NCBI RefSeq assembly: GCF_037026685.1
Contig: NZ_JBANET010000004.1
Span: 244,260-308,259 of the forward strand
DNA from: Orrella sp037026685
GTDB taxonomy: Bacteria > Pseudomonadota > Gammaproteobacteria > Burkholderiales > Burkholderiaceae_B
Reading direction: 5' to 3'
DNA length: 64,000 bases
A program made the position numbers and the translations under genes. Within the stretch, counting starts at the first letter, position 1. Each line of letters starts with the position of its first letter. The notes under the pieces were generated by a model. It was given only the letters and a program-made list of their open reading frames with translations. It ran no database searches and was not told where the DNA came from. This document shows positions 1-8,259 of this stretch, one piece after another.

Positions 1-30
1 TGCGGCCGCCGTTCCTGCCGGAGCCCGTCC

Positions 31-2916
31 ATGAACGAATGGTCGCTGCTCTGGATACTGGGCCTGCCCTTTGCCGGCTGCCTGGTGGCCGCGCTGATGC
101 GGCCCAACGCCCGCAACGCCGAAGCCTGGCTGGCCGGCCTGATCGCACTGGCCGGGCTGGTGCAGGTCGCGCTGCTGTATCCGCGCGTGGCCGACGGCGG
201 CGTCGTGGCCTTGTCGCTGCCCTGGATACCCGCGCTGGGGCTGACCTTCTCGCTGCGCATGGACGGCTTCTCCTGGATGTTCGCCATGCTGATCACCGGC
301 ATCGGCACGCTGGTGGTCATGTATGCGCGCTACTACATGTCGCCGCAGGATCCGGTGCCGCGCTTCTTCTCCTTCTTCCTGGCCTTCATGGGCGCCATGA
401 TGGGCGTGGTGCTGTCGGGCAACCTGATCCAGCTGGCCCTGTTCTGGGAGCTGACCAGCCTGGCCTCGTTCATGCTGATCGCCTATTGGCATCACCGGGT
501 CGATGCGCGGCAGGGCGCGCGCATGGCCCTGACGGTCACTGCCGCCGGGGGCCTGTGCCTGCTGGCCGGCGTGCTGCTCATCGGCCATATCGTGGGCAGC
601 TACGACCTGGACGAGGTGCTGGGCTCGGGCGAGCTGATCCGCAACCATCCCGCCTATGCGGCGGTGCTGGTGCTGGTGGCCCTGGGCGCGCTGACCAAAA
701 GCGCCCAGTTTCCCTTCCATTTCTGGCTGCCGCACGCCATGGCCGCGCCCACGCCTGTCTCGGCCTACCTGCATTCGGCCACCATGGTCAAGGCTGGCGT
801 GTTCCTGCTGACGCGGCTCTCGCCAGTGCTGGATGGCACCGAGCTGTGGTTCTGGGTCGTCGGCGGCCCGGGGCTGTGCACGCTGGTGCTGGGCGCCTAC
901 GCGGCGATCTTCCAGCAGGATCTCAAGGGCGTGCTGGCCTACTCGACCATCAGCCACCTGGGCCTGATCACCCTGCTGCTGGGGATGAACAGCGACCTGG
1001 CGACGCTGGCGGCGATCTTCCACATCCTCAATCACGCGATCTTCAAGGCTTCGCTGTTCATGGCCGCCGGCATCATCGACCACGAAACCGGCACCCGCGA
1101 CATGCGCAGGCTCAGCGGCCTATACCGGGCCATGCCGATCACGGCGACCCTGGCCATGGTGGCCAGCGCCTCGATGGCGGGCGTGCCGCTGCTCAACGGC
1201 TTCCTGTCCAAGGAAATGTTCTTCGCCGAAACGGTCTACACCACCTCGGGCTCGATGTGGACCCAGATCGGGCTGCCGGTGGCGGCCACGGTGGCCGGCG
1301 CCTTCAGCGTGATCTATTCGCTGCGCTTCATCCACCAGGTCTTTTTTGGCCCGCTGGCCACCGACCTGCCGCGCGAGCCCCACGAGGCCCCGCGCTGGAT
1401 GCGTTTCCCCATCGAATTCCTGGTGCTGCTGTGCCTGGTGGTGGGCGTGGTGCCGGGCCTGACGGTCAGCGGCGTGCTGGGCGCGGCCGGACTGTCGGTG
1501 CTGGGCGATCGCCTGCCCGAATTCAGCCTGTCGGTCTGGCACGGCGTGAACCTGCCGCTGATCATGAGCCTGCTGGCGCTGGCCGGCGGCGTGATCGGCT
1601 ACTACACCCTGCGGCGCAACCTCAAGATGGGCCAGCTCGACGGCACGCCGCTGATCTACCGCTTCGACGGCAAGCGCACCTTCGAATGGTTCCAGGAGGC
1701 CCTGGCCACGGGCGCCGAGTGGCTCACCCGCACCGTCAATTCCGAACGCCTGCAGGTGCAGATGCTGGCCCTGGTCTGCGTGGTGCTGGCCATGGGCGCG
1801 CTGGCGCTGTGGGGGCAGGGCGCCGGCTCGCCGGGGCAGGTGGTTTCCGCCTTCGATCCCTGGTTCGCCTTGCTGTGGCTGCTGGGCGGCGTATGCGCGA
1901 TCGCCTCGGCCTACCAGGCCAAGTACCACCGCCTGGCCGCCATGGTGCTGATGGGCGGGGCGGGCCTGGTCACCTGCCTGACCTTCGCCTGGCTGTCGGC
2001 CCCCGACCTGGCCTTGACCCAGCTGGGCGTGGAGATCGTCACCCTGGTGCTGATCCTGCTGGGCTTGCGCTGGCTGCCCAAGCGCCTGCCCATGGCCGAG
2101 ACCTCGCTGCGCGCCCGGCTGCGCCGCGGCCGCGACCTGCTGATCGCCGGGGGCGCGGGCGCGGGCATCGCCTGGCTGTCCTATGCCGTGTTCACGCGCC
2201 AGGCGCCCGACAGCATCGCGCCGTTCTTCCTGGAGCGCGCGCTGCCCGAAGGCGAAGGCCGGAACGTGGTCAACGTCATCCTGGTGGATTTCCGCGGTTT
2301 CGACACCCTGGGCGAGATCGGCGTGCTCGGCATCGTGGCGCTGACCGTCTATGCCTTGCTGCGGCGCTTCCGCCCCGCGCCCGAAAGCATGGACCTGCCG
2401 CACCAGCAGCGCGATCCGCATGCCTATGCCAGCAGCCGCGAAAGCGGCGAGCTGCCCGATGGCTACCTGCGGGTGCCGGCGGTGCTGGTGCGCCTGCTGC
2501 TGCCGGTGGCGGCGCTGGCTTCCGTGTTCTTCCTGCTGCGCGGGCACAACCAGCCCGGCGGCGGCTTCGTGGGCGGATTGGTGATGGCCATGGCGGTGAT
2601 CCTGCAATACATGGTCGGCGGCACCGCCTGGGTCGAATCGCGCATGCGCCTGCATCCGCAACATTGGGTAGGGCTGGGCATCCTGATCGCCGCCCTGACC
2701 GGGGCGGCATCCTGGCTGGCCGGGCAGCCCTACATGGACAGCCTGTCCTACCACGGCTACCTGCCGCTGCTGGGCGAGATCCACCTGGGCAGCGCGCTGT
2801 TCTTCGACATAGGGGTATACATGCTCGTGGTAGGGGCCACCGTGCTCATCCTGGTGGCGCTGGCCCACCAGTCGGCGCGCAGCCACCGCAAGGCCGGCGA
2901 CGGGGGGGCAGGCTGA
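31..2916 (+). CDS. mrpA: Mrp/Pha antiporter subunit A, fused to subunit B
   Basis: 961 residues, the large membrane subunit of a multisubunit Na+(K+)/H+ antiporter. The first ~500 residues are a NuoL/ND5-like proton channel domain. The charged residues known to matter in Bacillus MrpA are present: E140 in FWELTSLASF and K223 in KSAQFPFHFWLPH. The part after ~residue 600 carries further helices, and the last ~150 residues match stand-alone MrpB (HNQPGGGFVGG motif). This A-B fusion is the form usual in Gram-negative bacteria. It heads an operon of six genes joined by overlaps; its TGA overlaps the next ATG (ATGA). The antiporter exports monovalent cations and helps with pH and salt tolerance. 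The promoter lies outside the window or in the first 30 bases. Confidence 0.95.
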   Translation: MNEWSLLWILGLPFAGCLVAALMRPNARNAEAWLAGLIALAGLVQVALLYPRVADGGVVALSLPWIPALGLTFSLRMDGFSWMFAMLITGIGTLVVMYARYYMSPQDPVPRFFSFFLAFMGAMMGVVLSGNLIQLALFWELTSLASFMLIAYWHHRVDARQGARMALTVTAAGGLCLLAGVLLIGHIVGSYDLDEVLGSGELIRNHPAYAAVLVLVALGALTKSAQFPFHFWLPHAMAAPTPVSAYLHSATMVKAGVFLLTRLSPVLDGTELWFWVVGGPGLCTLVLGAYAAIFQQDLKGVLAYSTISHLGLITLLLGMNSDLATLAAIFHILNHAIFKASLFMAAGIIDHETGTRDMRRLSGLYRAMPITATLAMVASASMAGVPLLNGFLSKEMFFAETVYTTSGSMWTQIGLPVAATVAGAFSVIYSLRFIHQVFFGPLATDLPREPHEAPRWMRFPIEFLVLLCLVVGVVPGLTVSGVLGAAGLSVLGDRLPEFSLSVWHGVNLPLIMSLLALAGGVIGYYTLRRNLKMGQLDGTPLIYRFDGKRTFEWFQEALATGAEWLTRTVNSERLQVQMLALVCVVLAMGALALWGQGAGSPGQVVSAFDPWFALLWLLGGVCAIASAYQAKYHRLAAMVLMGGAGLVTCLTFAWLSAPDLALTQLGVEIVTLVLILLGLRWLPKRLPMAETSLRARLRRGRDLLIAGGAGAGIAWLSYAVFTRQAPDSIAPFFLERALPEGEGRNVVNVILVDFRGFDTLGEIGVLGIVALTVYALLRRFRPAPESMDLPHQQRDPHAYASSRESGELPDGYLRVPAVLVRLLLPVAALASVFFLLRGHNQPGGGFVGGLVMAMAVILQYMVGGTAWVESRMRLHPQHWVGLGILIAALTGAASWLAGQPYMDSLSYHGYLPLLGEIHLGSALFFDIGVYMLVVGATVLILVALAHQSARSHRKAGDGGAG

Positions 2917-3260
2917 TGGAGCTGATTCTTGCCCTGGCCATCGGCGTCATGGCCGGCTCCGGCGTCTGGCTGCTGCTGCGCCCGCGCACCTTCCAGTTCA
3001 TCATGGGCCTGTCGCTGGTGTCCTACGCGGTGAACCTGTTCATCTTCGGCATGGGGCGGCTCAAGACGGACATGCCCCCGCTCATCGTGGACGGGGTGCC
3101 CACCGACCTGGCCCACTATACCGATCCGCTGCCGCAAGCCCTGGTGCTGACCGCGATCGTCATCGGCTTTGCCATGATGGCGCTGTTCCTGGTCGTGCTG
3201 CTGGCCTCGCGCGGCCTGACCGGCACCGATCACGTGGATGGCAAGGAGTCCGAGTCGTGA
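2916..3260 (+). CDS. mrpC: Mrp antiporter subunit C
   Basis: 114 residues with three hydrophobic helices, homologous to NuoK/NDH-1 and to MrpC/PhaC. The N-terminus (MELILALAIGVMAGSGVWLL) and the segment QALVLTAIVIGFAMMALFLV are typical of the family. The ATG overlaps the mrpA stop and the gene's TGA overlaps the GTG of mrpD, so translation is probably coupled. MrpC is an inner-membrane structural subunit of the antiporter complex. Length is normal. Confidence 0.95.
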   Translation: MELILALAIGVMAGSGVWLLLRPRTFQFIMGLSLVSYAVNLFIFGMGRLKTDMPPLIVDGVPTDLAHYTDPLPQALVLTAIVIGFAMMALFLVVLLASRGLTGTDHVDGKESES

Positions 3261-4855
3261 ACTTCCTGCTGAACCATCTTCCCATCCTGCCCATCGTGCT
3301 GCCGCTGGTCACCGGCGCGGCCATGCTGCTGCTGGGCGATTCGCACCGTACCGCGCGCACCGTGCTCAACCTGGTGGCCACCACCTTGCTGCTGGCGGTC
3401 TCGCTGCTGCTGCTGGGCCAGGTCAGCGGCGAGACGGGCGTGCGCAGCCTGGTGTACCTGCCGGCGAACTGGCCCGCGCCCTTCGGCATCGTCCTGGTGG
3501 CCGACCGGCTGGCCGTGCTGATGCTGGTCCTGGTGGCCGTCCTGGGGCTGGCCTGCCTGGTGGCCTCGCTCTCGCGCTGGGACCGCGTGGGGGTGCATTT
3601 CCACCCGCTGCTGCAGTTCCAGCTGATGGGCCTGAACGGCGCTTTCCTGACGGGCGACCTGTTCAACCTGTTCGTGTTCTTCGAGATCCTGCTGGCCTCT
3701 TCCTACGGCCTGCTGCTGCATGGCTCGGGCGTGGCGCGGGTGCGCTCGGGCCTGCACTATATCGCCGTCAACCTGGTCGGCGCCTTCCTGTTCCTGATCG
3801 GCGTGAGCCTGATCTACGGGGCGGCGGGCACGCTGAACATGGCCGACCTGGCAGTGCGCATGCCGGCCATCGCCGGTCCGGAGCGCGCCTTGCTGCATGC
3901 CGGCCTGGCGGTGCTGGGCTGCGCCTTCCTCATCAAGGCCGCCGTCTGGCCCCTGAACTTCTGGCTGGTGGCCGCCTATACCTCGGCCACGCCGCCGGTG
4001 GCAGCGCTGTTTGCCATCATGACCAAGGTCGGCATCTATGCGGTGCTGCGGCTGAGCTCGCTGCTCTCGGGCGAGGGCGCCAGCCAGGTGCTGGCCAGCG
4101 ACTGGCTGTTCGCCGGCGGGCTGCTCACGCTGATGCTGGGCTCGGCCGGCCTGCTAGGCGCGCAGGAGCTGCGGCGCCAGGCCGCCTACAGCGTGCTGGT
4201 GTCCTCCGGCACGCTGCTGGCGGCCATCGGGCTGGGCAGCACGGCGGCGCTGGGGCCGGCGCTGTACTACCTCATCACGTCCACCCTGGCGGTCTCGATC
4301 TTCTTTTTGCTGATCGACCTGATCGAACGCAACCGGCCGTTCGGCGCCAACATGCTGGCGATCAGCCTGGAAGCCTTCGGCCTGGACGATCCGGTGGACC
4401 CTGACCGCCCGGACGAAGTGGTCGGCGTGGCGCTGCCCGCGGTCATGGCCATCCTGGGCGTGGGTTTCGTGGTCTGCGCGCTGCTGATCACGGGGCTGCC
4501 GCCGCTGTCGGGCTTCGTGGCCAAGTTCGGCCTGCTGTCGGCTTCGCTGCAAGGCGGGCAGGGCGCCGCCGTGCCCGCCACCGGCTGGCTCATGATGGCC
4601 GGGCTGCTGCTGTCGGGGCTGGCCGGCGTGCTGGCGCTGGCGCGCTCGGGCATCCGTACCTTCTGGGCGGTCGAGCGCAACGTGCTCAAGCTCGGCCTGC
4701 TCGATGCCGCGCCGGTATTCGCGCTGGTGCTGTGCTGCGTGGCGCTGACCATCTGGGCCGAGCCGGTGCTGGTCTACCTGAACCAGACCGCGCAGGCCCT
4801 GCACGCGCCGCAAGGCTATATCGATGCCGTGCTCGGCCAAGGAGGCGGGCGATGA
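3257..4855 (+). CDS. mrpD: Mrp antiporter subunit D
   Basis: 532 residues, GTG start. A NuoM/NuoN-like proton-channel subunit with about 14 membrane helices. The equivalents of the channel residues are seen as E143 (FFEILLASSYG) and K227 (LIKAAVWPLNFWL). An insertion around residues 370-390 (LDDPVDPDRPDEVVG) is a soluble loop. The start overlaps the mrpC stop; mrpE begins 4 bases before this gene ends. It pairs with MrpA to form the ion-translocating core. Confidence 0.95.
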   Translation: MNFLLNHLPILPIVLPLVTGAAMLLLGDSHRTARTVLNLVATTLLLAVSLLLLGQVSGETGVRSLVYLPANWPAPFGIVLVADRLAVLMLVLVAVLGLACLVASLSRWDRVGVHFHPLLQFQLMGLNGAFLTGDLFNLFVFFEILLASSYGLLLHGSGVARVRSGLHYIAVNLVGAFLFLIGVSLIYGAAGTLNMADLAVRMPAIAGPERALLHAGLAVLGCAFLIKAAVWPLNFWLVAAYTSATPPVAALFAIMTKVGIYAVLRLSSLLSGEGASQVLASDWLFAGGLLTLMLGSAGLLGAQELRRQAAYSVLVSSGTLLAAIGLGSTAALGPALYYLITSTLAVSIFFLLIDLIERNRPFGANMLAISLEAFGLDDPVDPDRPDEVVGVALPAVMAILGVGFVVCALLITGLPPLSGFVAKFGLLSASLQGGQGAAVPATGWLMMAGLLLSGLAGVLALARSGIRTFWAVERNVLKLGLLDAAPVFALVLCCVALTIWAEPVLVYLNQTAQALHAPQGYIDAVLGQGGGR

Positions 4856-5352
4856 AATCCTTCAAATCCCGCTGGTTCCCGTCGCTGCCGCTGTCGGCGT
4901 TCCTGCTGGTGCTGTGGCTGCTGATGAACGACAGCACTTCGCCCGGATACGTTGCCCTGGGGCTGGCGCTGGCCTGGTTCGGGCCGGTGGCTGCCGACCG
5001 GCTGCGCCCGCTCAAGGCCCGCGCGCGGCTCACGCCGGCCATCCTCAGGCTGTTGGGCAACGTGCTGGTCGATAACGTGCGCTCGAACATTGCCGTGGCC
5101 TGCGTCATACTAGGCAGGGACGAGCGGCGCCAGCATTCCGGGTTCATCCAGGTGCCCCTGGACTTGCGCGATCCGCACGGCCTGGCGGTGCTGGCCGCGG
5201 TGGTCACCTCGATCCCAGGCACCGTCTTTGCCGGACTGAAGGCCGACGGCAGCGAGCTGACGCTGCACGTGCTCAGCCTCAAGGACGAGGCCGAATGGAT
5301 CCGTATCGTCAAGACGCGCTACGAGCGCCCGCTTCGGGAGATCTACGAATGA
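4852..5352 (+). CDS. mrpE: Mrp antiporter subunit E
   Basis: 166 residues. Two N-terminal hydrophobic stretches (LPLSAFLLVLWLLM and YVALGLALAWFG) precede a small soluble domain ending in RYERPLREIYE, as in MrpE/PhaE. The ATG is preceded by AAGGAGG and overlaps the end of mrpD by 4 bases. MrpE belongs to the small membrane group (E, F, G) needed to assemble the complex. Confidence 0.93.
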   Translation: MKSFKSRWFPSLPLSAFLLVLWLLMNDSTSPGYVALGLALAWFGPVAADRLRPLKARARLTPAILRLLGNVLVDNVRSNIAVACVILGRDERRQHSGFIQVPLDLRDPHGLAVLAAVVTSIPGTVFAGLKADGSELTLHVLSLKDEAEWIRIVKTRYERPLREIYE

Positions 5353-5630
5353 ACGCCATCGTACCGCTGGCGGCCGGCTTCGCCAGCCTTTGTTTTCTGC
5401 TGGGCATGGCTTGCACCACCGTGCGCATGCTGCGCGGCCCCACCGCCCAGGACCGCGTGCTGGCGCTGGACGCTTTCTACATCAACGGCATGCTGCTGGT
5501 GCTCGCCCAGGGCATACGGCTGGGCACCGCGGTGTATTTCGAGGTGGCCGTGCTGATCGCCCTGTTCGGTTTCGTGGGCTCGGTGGCGATGGCCAAGTTC
5601 CTGCTGCGCGGGGAGGTCATCGAGCCATGA
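5349..5630 (+). CDS. mrpF: Mrp antiporter subunit F
   Basis: 93 residues with three hydrophobic helices and the MrpF signature LRGPTAQDRVLALDAFYING. The start ATG overlaps the mrpE TGA and the gene ends by overlapping the ATG of mrpG. A longer reading frame runs upstream, but the ATG at 5349 gives the family length and the coupling seen throughout this operon. Confidence 0.93.
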   Translation: MNAIVPLAAGFASLCFLLGMACTTVRMLRGPTAQDRVLALDAFYINGMLLVLAQGIRLGTAVYFEVAVLIALFGFVGSVAMAKFLLRGEVIEP

Positions 5631-6043
5631 GCGCCCAGGTCGAAACCCTGCCGCTGTGGCTCGCCATCCCGGTGGCGCTGTTGCTGGTGGCCGGCGGCCT
5701 GCTGGCGCTGATCGGCTCGTTCGGGCTGGTGCGCCTGTCCAACTTCTACCAGCGCATCCATGCGCCCACGCTGGGCGCGACGCTGGGCTGCGGCTGCGTG
5801 CTGATCGCCTCCATGATCTATTTCACCGCCACCTCCGGCCGGCCGGTGATCCACGAACTGCTGATCACCTGCTTCATCGTGCTGACGGCGCCGCTGAGCG
5901 CCATGCTGCTGATCAAGGTCGGCTTGTACCGCTCGGGCAGGGAACAGCGCCTGGAGCGCAGGGCGCCTGGCTCGGAGCAGACCGGCTACGACGATTCGCA
6001 GCAGCCGGACCAGGCCGAAAGCCCGGGGGAACGGATTGGCTGA
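5627..6043 (+). CDS. mrpG: Mrp antiporter subunit G
   Basis: 138 residues. Three helices; the segment GSFGLVRLSNFYQRIHAPTL is the conserved MrpG core and the C-terminus after ~residue 110 is a hydrophilic tail rich in charged and Gln residues. Start ATG overlaps the mrpF stop. The last gene of the antiporter proper; the following PhzF-family frame starts 8 bases before this stop codon. Confidence 0.93.
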   Translation: MSAQVETLPLWLAIPVALLLVAGGLLALIGSFGLVRLSNFYQRIHAPTLGATLGCGCVLIASMIYFTATSGRPVIHELLITCFIVLTAPLSAMLLIKVGLYRSGREQRLERRAPGSEQTGYDDSQQPDQAESPGERIG

Positions 6044-6917
6044 GTATGCCTTCAGCCTGGTCAACGTGTTTGCCCGGGCGCCTTTCGGCGGCAACCCCTT
6101 GTGCGTGTTCGAGGATGCGCTGGGGCTGACCGAAAGCCAGATGCAATCGCTGGCCCGGCAGTTCAACCTGTCGGAGACCGTGTTCGTGCTGCCGCCAGAA
6201 GGCGGCGCCGACGCGCGGGTGCGCATCTTCACGCCGGGCATGGAGCTGCCTTTCGCCGGCCATCCCCTGATCGGCACCGCGCACGTGGTCAGCCGCCTGG
6301 CTGGCGGCGCCTCGCCGGTCACGCTGCAGACGCAGGCGGGCGCCGTCACCCTCGAGGCCGTGGGCGACGATTGGGTGTTCACGGCGCCAGTGCCCAGCGG
6401 CGGCCCGCGCATGAACCGGCCGCTGGCCAGCAATGCGGAGATCGCGGCCATGCTGGGCCTGCAGGTGGACGATCTGCTCGATCATCCGGTCTGGGTGGAC
6501 ACCGGCAACGAGCAGCTGCTGGTGCCGGTCAAGAACCCCGATATCGTGCGCCGGGCGCAGCCCAACGCCGCCTTGCTCGGCACGTGGCCGGCCAATGCCC
6601 GCGGGCGCAAGAATGCCTACGTGTTCTCGCCGCTTGAATCGGCCGGCCCCACGCGTTTCGGCAAGCGGGCCCTGGCGCGCTACTTCTTCTCGACAGTGAC
6701 CGGCGGCATCGACGAGGATCCAGGCACCGGTTCGGCCTGCGCCAACCTGGGCGGCTGGCTGATCCTGACCGGCAAGGAAGTGCCTACCCATGTGAAGGTC
6801 GAGCAAGGCACCTTCGTAGGCCGGCCCTGCACCCTGCAGCTGGAGGTGCGTCCGGACGGGGCCATCCGGGTAGGGGGGCGGGTGATGCCGCTGGGGCAGG
6901 GCGTGGTCAACGTCTGA
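6036..6917 (+). CDS. PhzF family isomerase-like protein
   Basis: 293 residues, two-lobed PhzF/diaminopimelate-epimerase fold. Family motifs seen are FGGNPLCVFED near the start, NLSETVFVLP with the likely catalytic Glu at ~46, FAGHPLIGTAH, and the C-terminal DEDPGTGSACANL phosphate/substrate loop. The start is probably the TTG at 6036: GGGGGA lies just upstream and the sequence matches the family from its second residue (AEYAFSLVNVFA). It overlaps mrpG by 8 bases, so it is co-transcribed with the antiporter. Substrate unknown; most family members outside phenazine clusters are uncharacterised. Confidence 0.88.
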   Translation: MAEYAFSLVNVFARAPFGGNPLCVFEDALGLTESQMQSLARQFNLSETVFVLPPEGGADARVRIFTPGMELPFAGHPLIGTAHVVSRLAGGASPVTLQTQAGAVTLEAVGDDWVFTAPVPSGGPRMNRPLASNAEIAAMLGLQVDDLLDHPVWVDTGNEQLLVPVKNPDIVRRAQPNAALLGTWPANARGRKNAYVFSPLESAGPTRFGKRALARYFFSTVTGGIDEDPGTGSACANLGGWLILTGKEVPTHVKVEQGTFVGRPCTLQLEVRPDGAIRVGGRVMPLGQGVVNV

Positions 6918-6983
6918 GCGCGCCGCAGCAGGCAAACGCCGCCGGGCCGCCGCGGTCCCCTGGCCGGTCCGGGGCGAAAAGCC

Positions 6984-7013
6984 AAAAGGCACTGCTTGCA
7001 GGCAGTGCCTTTT
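6984..7013. terminator. Bidirectional hairpin terminator
   Basis: A perfect 12-bp stem (AAAAGGCACTGC, 6984-6995, pairing with 7002-7013) around a 6-base loop. It has a T-run on the plus strand and, by symmetry, on the minus strand. It lies between the rightward mrp-phzF operon and the leftward BON gene, so it can end both. Confidence 0.85.
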
Positions 7014-7091
7014 GACTTTCGGAAACGCCGGGTGTGCCGGGCGGCGGGGGTTCGGTGCGCGGCCGGGTCCGGCGTCCGGTCCGAACCGGGG

Positions 7092-7421
7092 TCAGCCCTT
7101 GACCTGCAGGTCGTTGTTCACGCGGCGCACGCCTTCGACTTCCTTGGCCACGCGCTCGGCGGCTTCCTTCTGCGCATCGGTCTCGACGGTGCCGGTCAGC
7201 GTGGTCACGCCATCGATGGTTTCCACGCCGATATCGAAGTTGCTCAGGTTGTCCTCGGCCACGATGGCCGCGCGGATCTTGGTCGTTACGACCGCATCGT
7301 CGACATATTCCCCGGCCGATTGCTGCTTGTCGGCCTCGTTGCCGGCCGCCAGGACGGCGGGAGCGGCCAGCGTGCCGGCTGCGCCCAGGGCCAGGGCTGC
7401 GAAGTATTTGCGTGCGGACAT
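7092..7421 (-). CDS. Periplasmic BON-domain protein
   Basis: 109 residues. An N-terminal signal peptide (MSARKYFAALALGAAGTLAAPAVLA, cleaved after ~25) precedes one BON domain (~residues 40-109) with the typical TVETDAQKEAAERVAKEVEGV core. This resembles the osmotically induced OsmY/BON lipid-associated proteins that guard the envelope. The start was set at the ATG with a strong GGAAGGAGG about 7 bases upstream; a longer frame exists but lacks a signal peptide. Next upstream on the same strand are DUF1328 and CsbD genes, a common stress grouping. Confidence 0.85.
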   Translation of the reverse strand: MSARKYFAALALGAAGTLAAPAVLAAGNEADKQQSAGEYVDDAVVTTKIRAAIVAEDNLSNFDIGVETIDGVTTLTGTVETDAQKEAAERVAKEVEGVRRVNNDLQVKG

Positions 7422-7516
7422 GTTTTTCCTCCTTCCGGGTGGCCGCCGGCAGGCGGCCGGGTCAAAGCTCGGGGCGCGAGGCGTGGGCCGCGCGCCAGGC
7501 ACCTGGCGCCAGGCGG

Positions 7517-7681
7517 CTATTTCTTGCGCAGCGCGCCGCTGAGCAGCGACAGCACGGCCAGCACCAGGAAGATGAAGAACAGGATCTTGGCGATCGAGGC
7601 GGCGCCTGCCGCGATGCCTCCGAAGCCCAGGACCGCGGCGATCAGGGCGATGATGAAAAAGATGACGGCATAGTGCAGCAT
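7517..7681 (-). CDS. DUF1328 small membrane protein (YtjA-like)
   Basis: 54 residues, almost all hydrophobic: it begins MLHYAVIFFIIALIAAVLGF and ends LLSGALRKK, giving two membrane helices with a Gly/Ala-rich turn between them. This is the YtjA/DUF1328 family, a short inner-membrane protein of unknown function. An AAGGAG lies 8 bases before the ATG. It sits between BON and CsbD genes on the same strand. Confidence 0.85.
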   Translation of the reverse strand: MLHYAVIFFIIALIAAVLGFGGIAAGAASIAKILFFIFLVLAVLSLLSGALRKK

Positions 7682-7706
7682 GATGCTTCTCCTTGTCTGC
7701 GGGTGC

Positions 7707-7913
7707 TTAGCGGTTGCGCTCGAAGAAGTCGTTGACTTCCTGCTCGGCTTGCTCGCGGGTCTTGCCGTAGCGCTCCTGGATCACGCCGGCCAGGCGCTCG
7801 GCATTGCCGTCGATGCGAGCCAGGTCGTCATCGGTGAGATTGCCCCACGCGATCTTGGCCTTGCCAGCCAGCTGCTTCCATTTGCCTGCCATGATGTCTT
7901 GGTTGATAGCCAT
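7707..7913 (-). CDS. CsbD family stress protein
   Basis: 68 residues, hydrophilic. The sequence MAINQDIMAGKWKQLAGKAK and the downstream WGNLTDDDLARIDG are the CsbD signature (short helical protein induced by general stress; E. coli relative YjbJ). The start at MAINQD gives family length; the frame extends upstream without similarity. Probably first in a leftward transcript with the DUF1328 and BON genes. Biochemical role unknown. Confidence 0.88.
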   Translation of the reverse strand: MAINQDIMAGKWKQLAGKAKIAWGNLTDDDLARIDGNAERLAGVIQERYGKTREQAEQEVNDFFERNR

Positions 7914-8259
7914 GATGCACCTCGCTTTGTGCTGTGTTGGTTCCTCGCCGCCGGCCGTTGCCGCGCGGCGTTCCCGTTGGCATGGGGACACATTAATGCG
8001 CCGCCCCCAGAGCGTCAAAAGACTGTTGTGGGCAAATGTAATGGCCCGCGCAGCGCCGGCGTGGGCTGGGGGTTACATTCGAATAATGCTTGATGGGCTT
8101 TGAGCCGGCGGCGTAACACCTGTAGCCCACGGCTTTCGTATCGGCGCTGTTGGCAAACCTGCCTGCGCGTATCGGGTTGAAAAAAAGGCGCCATGAAACG
8201 GGGCCGCCCCCTAGTATTTCCAGGGTCGCAAGCTTGCTTGCTTACCCAGTGGGGGCTTC
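7914..8259. promoter_or_regulatory. Divergent intergenic region, csbD / GGDEF gene
   Basis: 346 bases without a supported gene. It must hold the leftward promoter for the stress trio and the rightward promoter of the cyclase gene. An inverted repeat is visible: AATGTAA at 8035-8041 and TTACATT at 8073-8079, with partly complementary GC-rich sequence between them. It could be an operator or an mRNA hairpin. A GTGGGGG lies before the ATG at 8260. No confident -35/-10 pair was picked. Confidence 0.4.

Noticed and set aside
39..3260. A very long open frame over mrpA in another frame, and long antisense frames over many genes
   Set aside because: They arise from high GC with few stop codons. The proteins are low-complexity (Ala, Gly, Arg, His, Gln) without domain patterns, while the mrp frames match known subunits.
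7092..7502. A longer start for the BON protein
   Set aside because: It would add an Arg/Pro-rich stretch ahead of a clear signal peptide; the inner ATG has a strong ribosome site.
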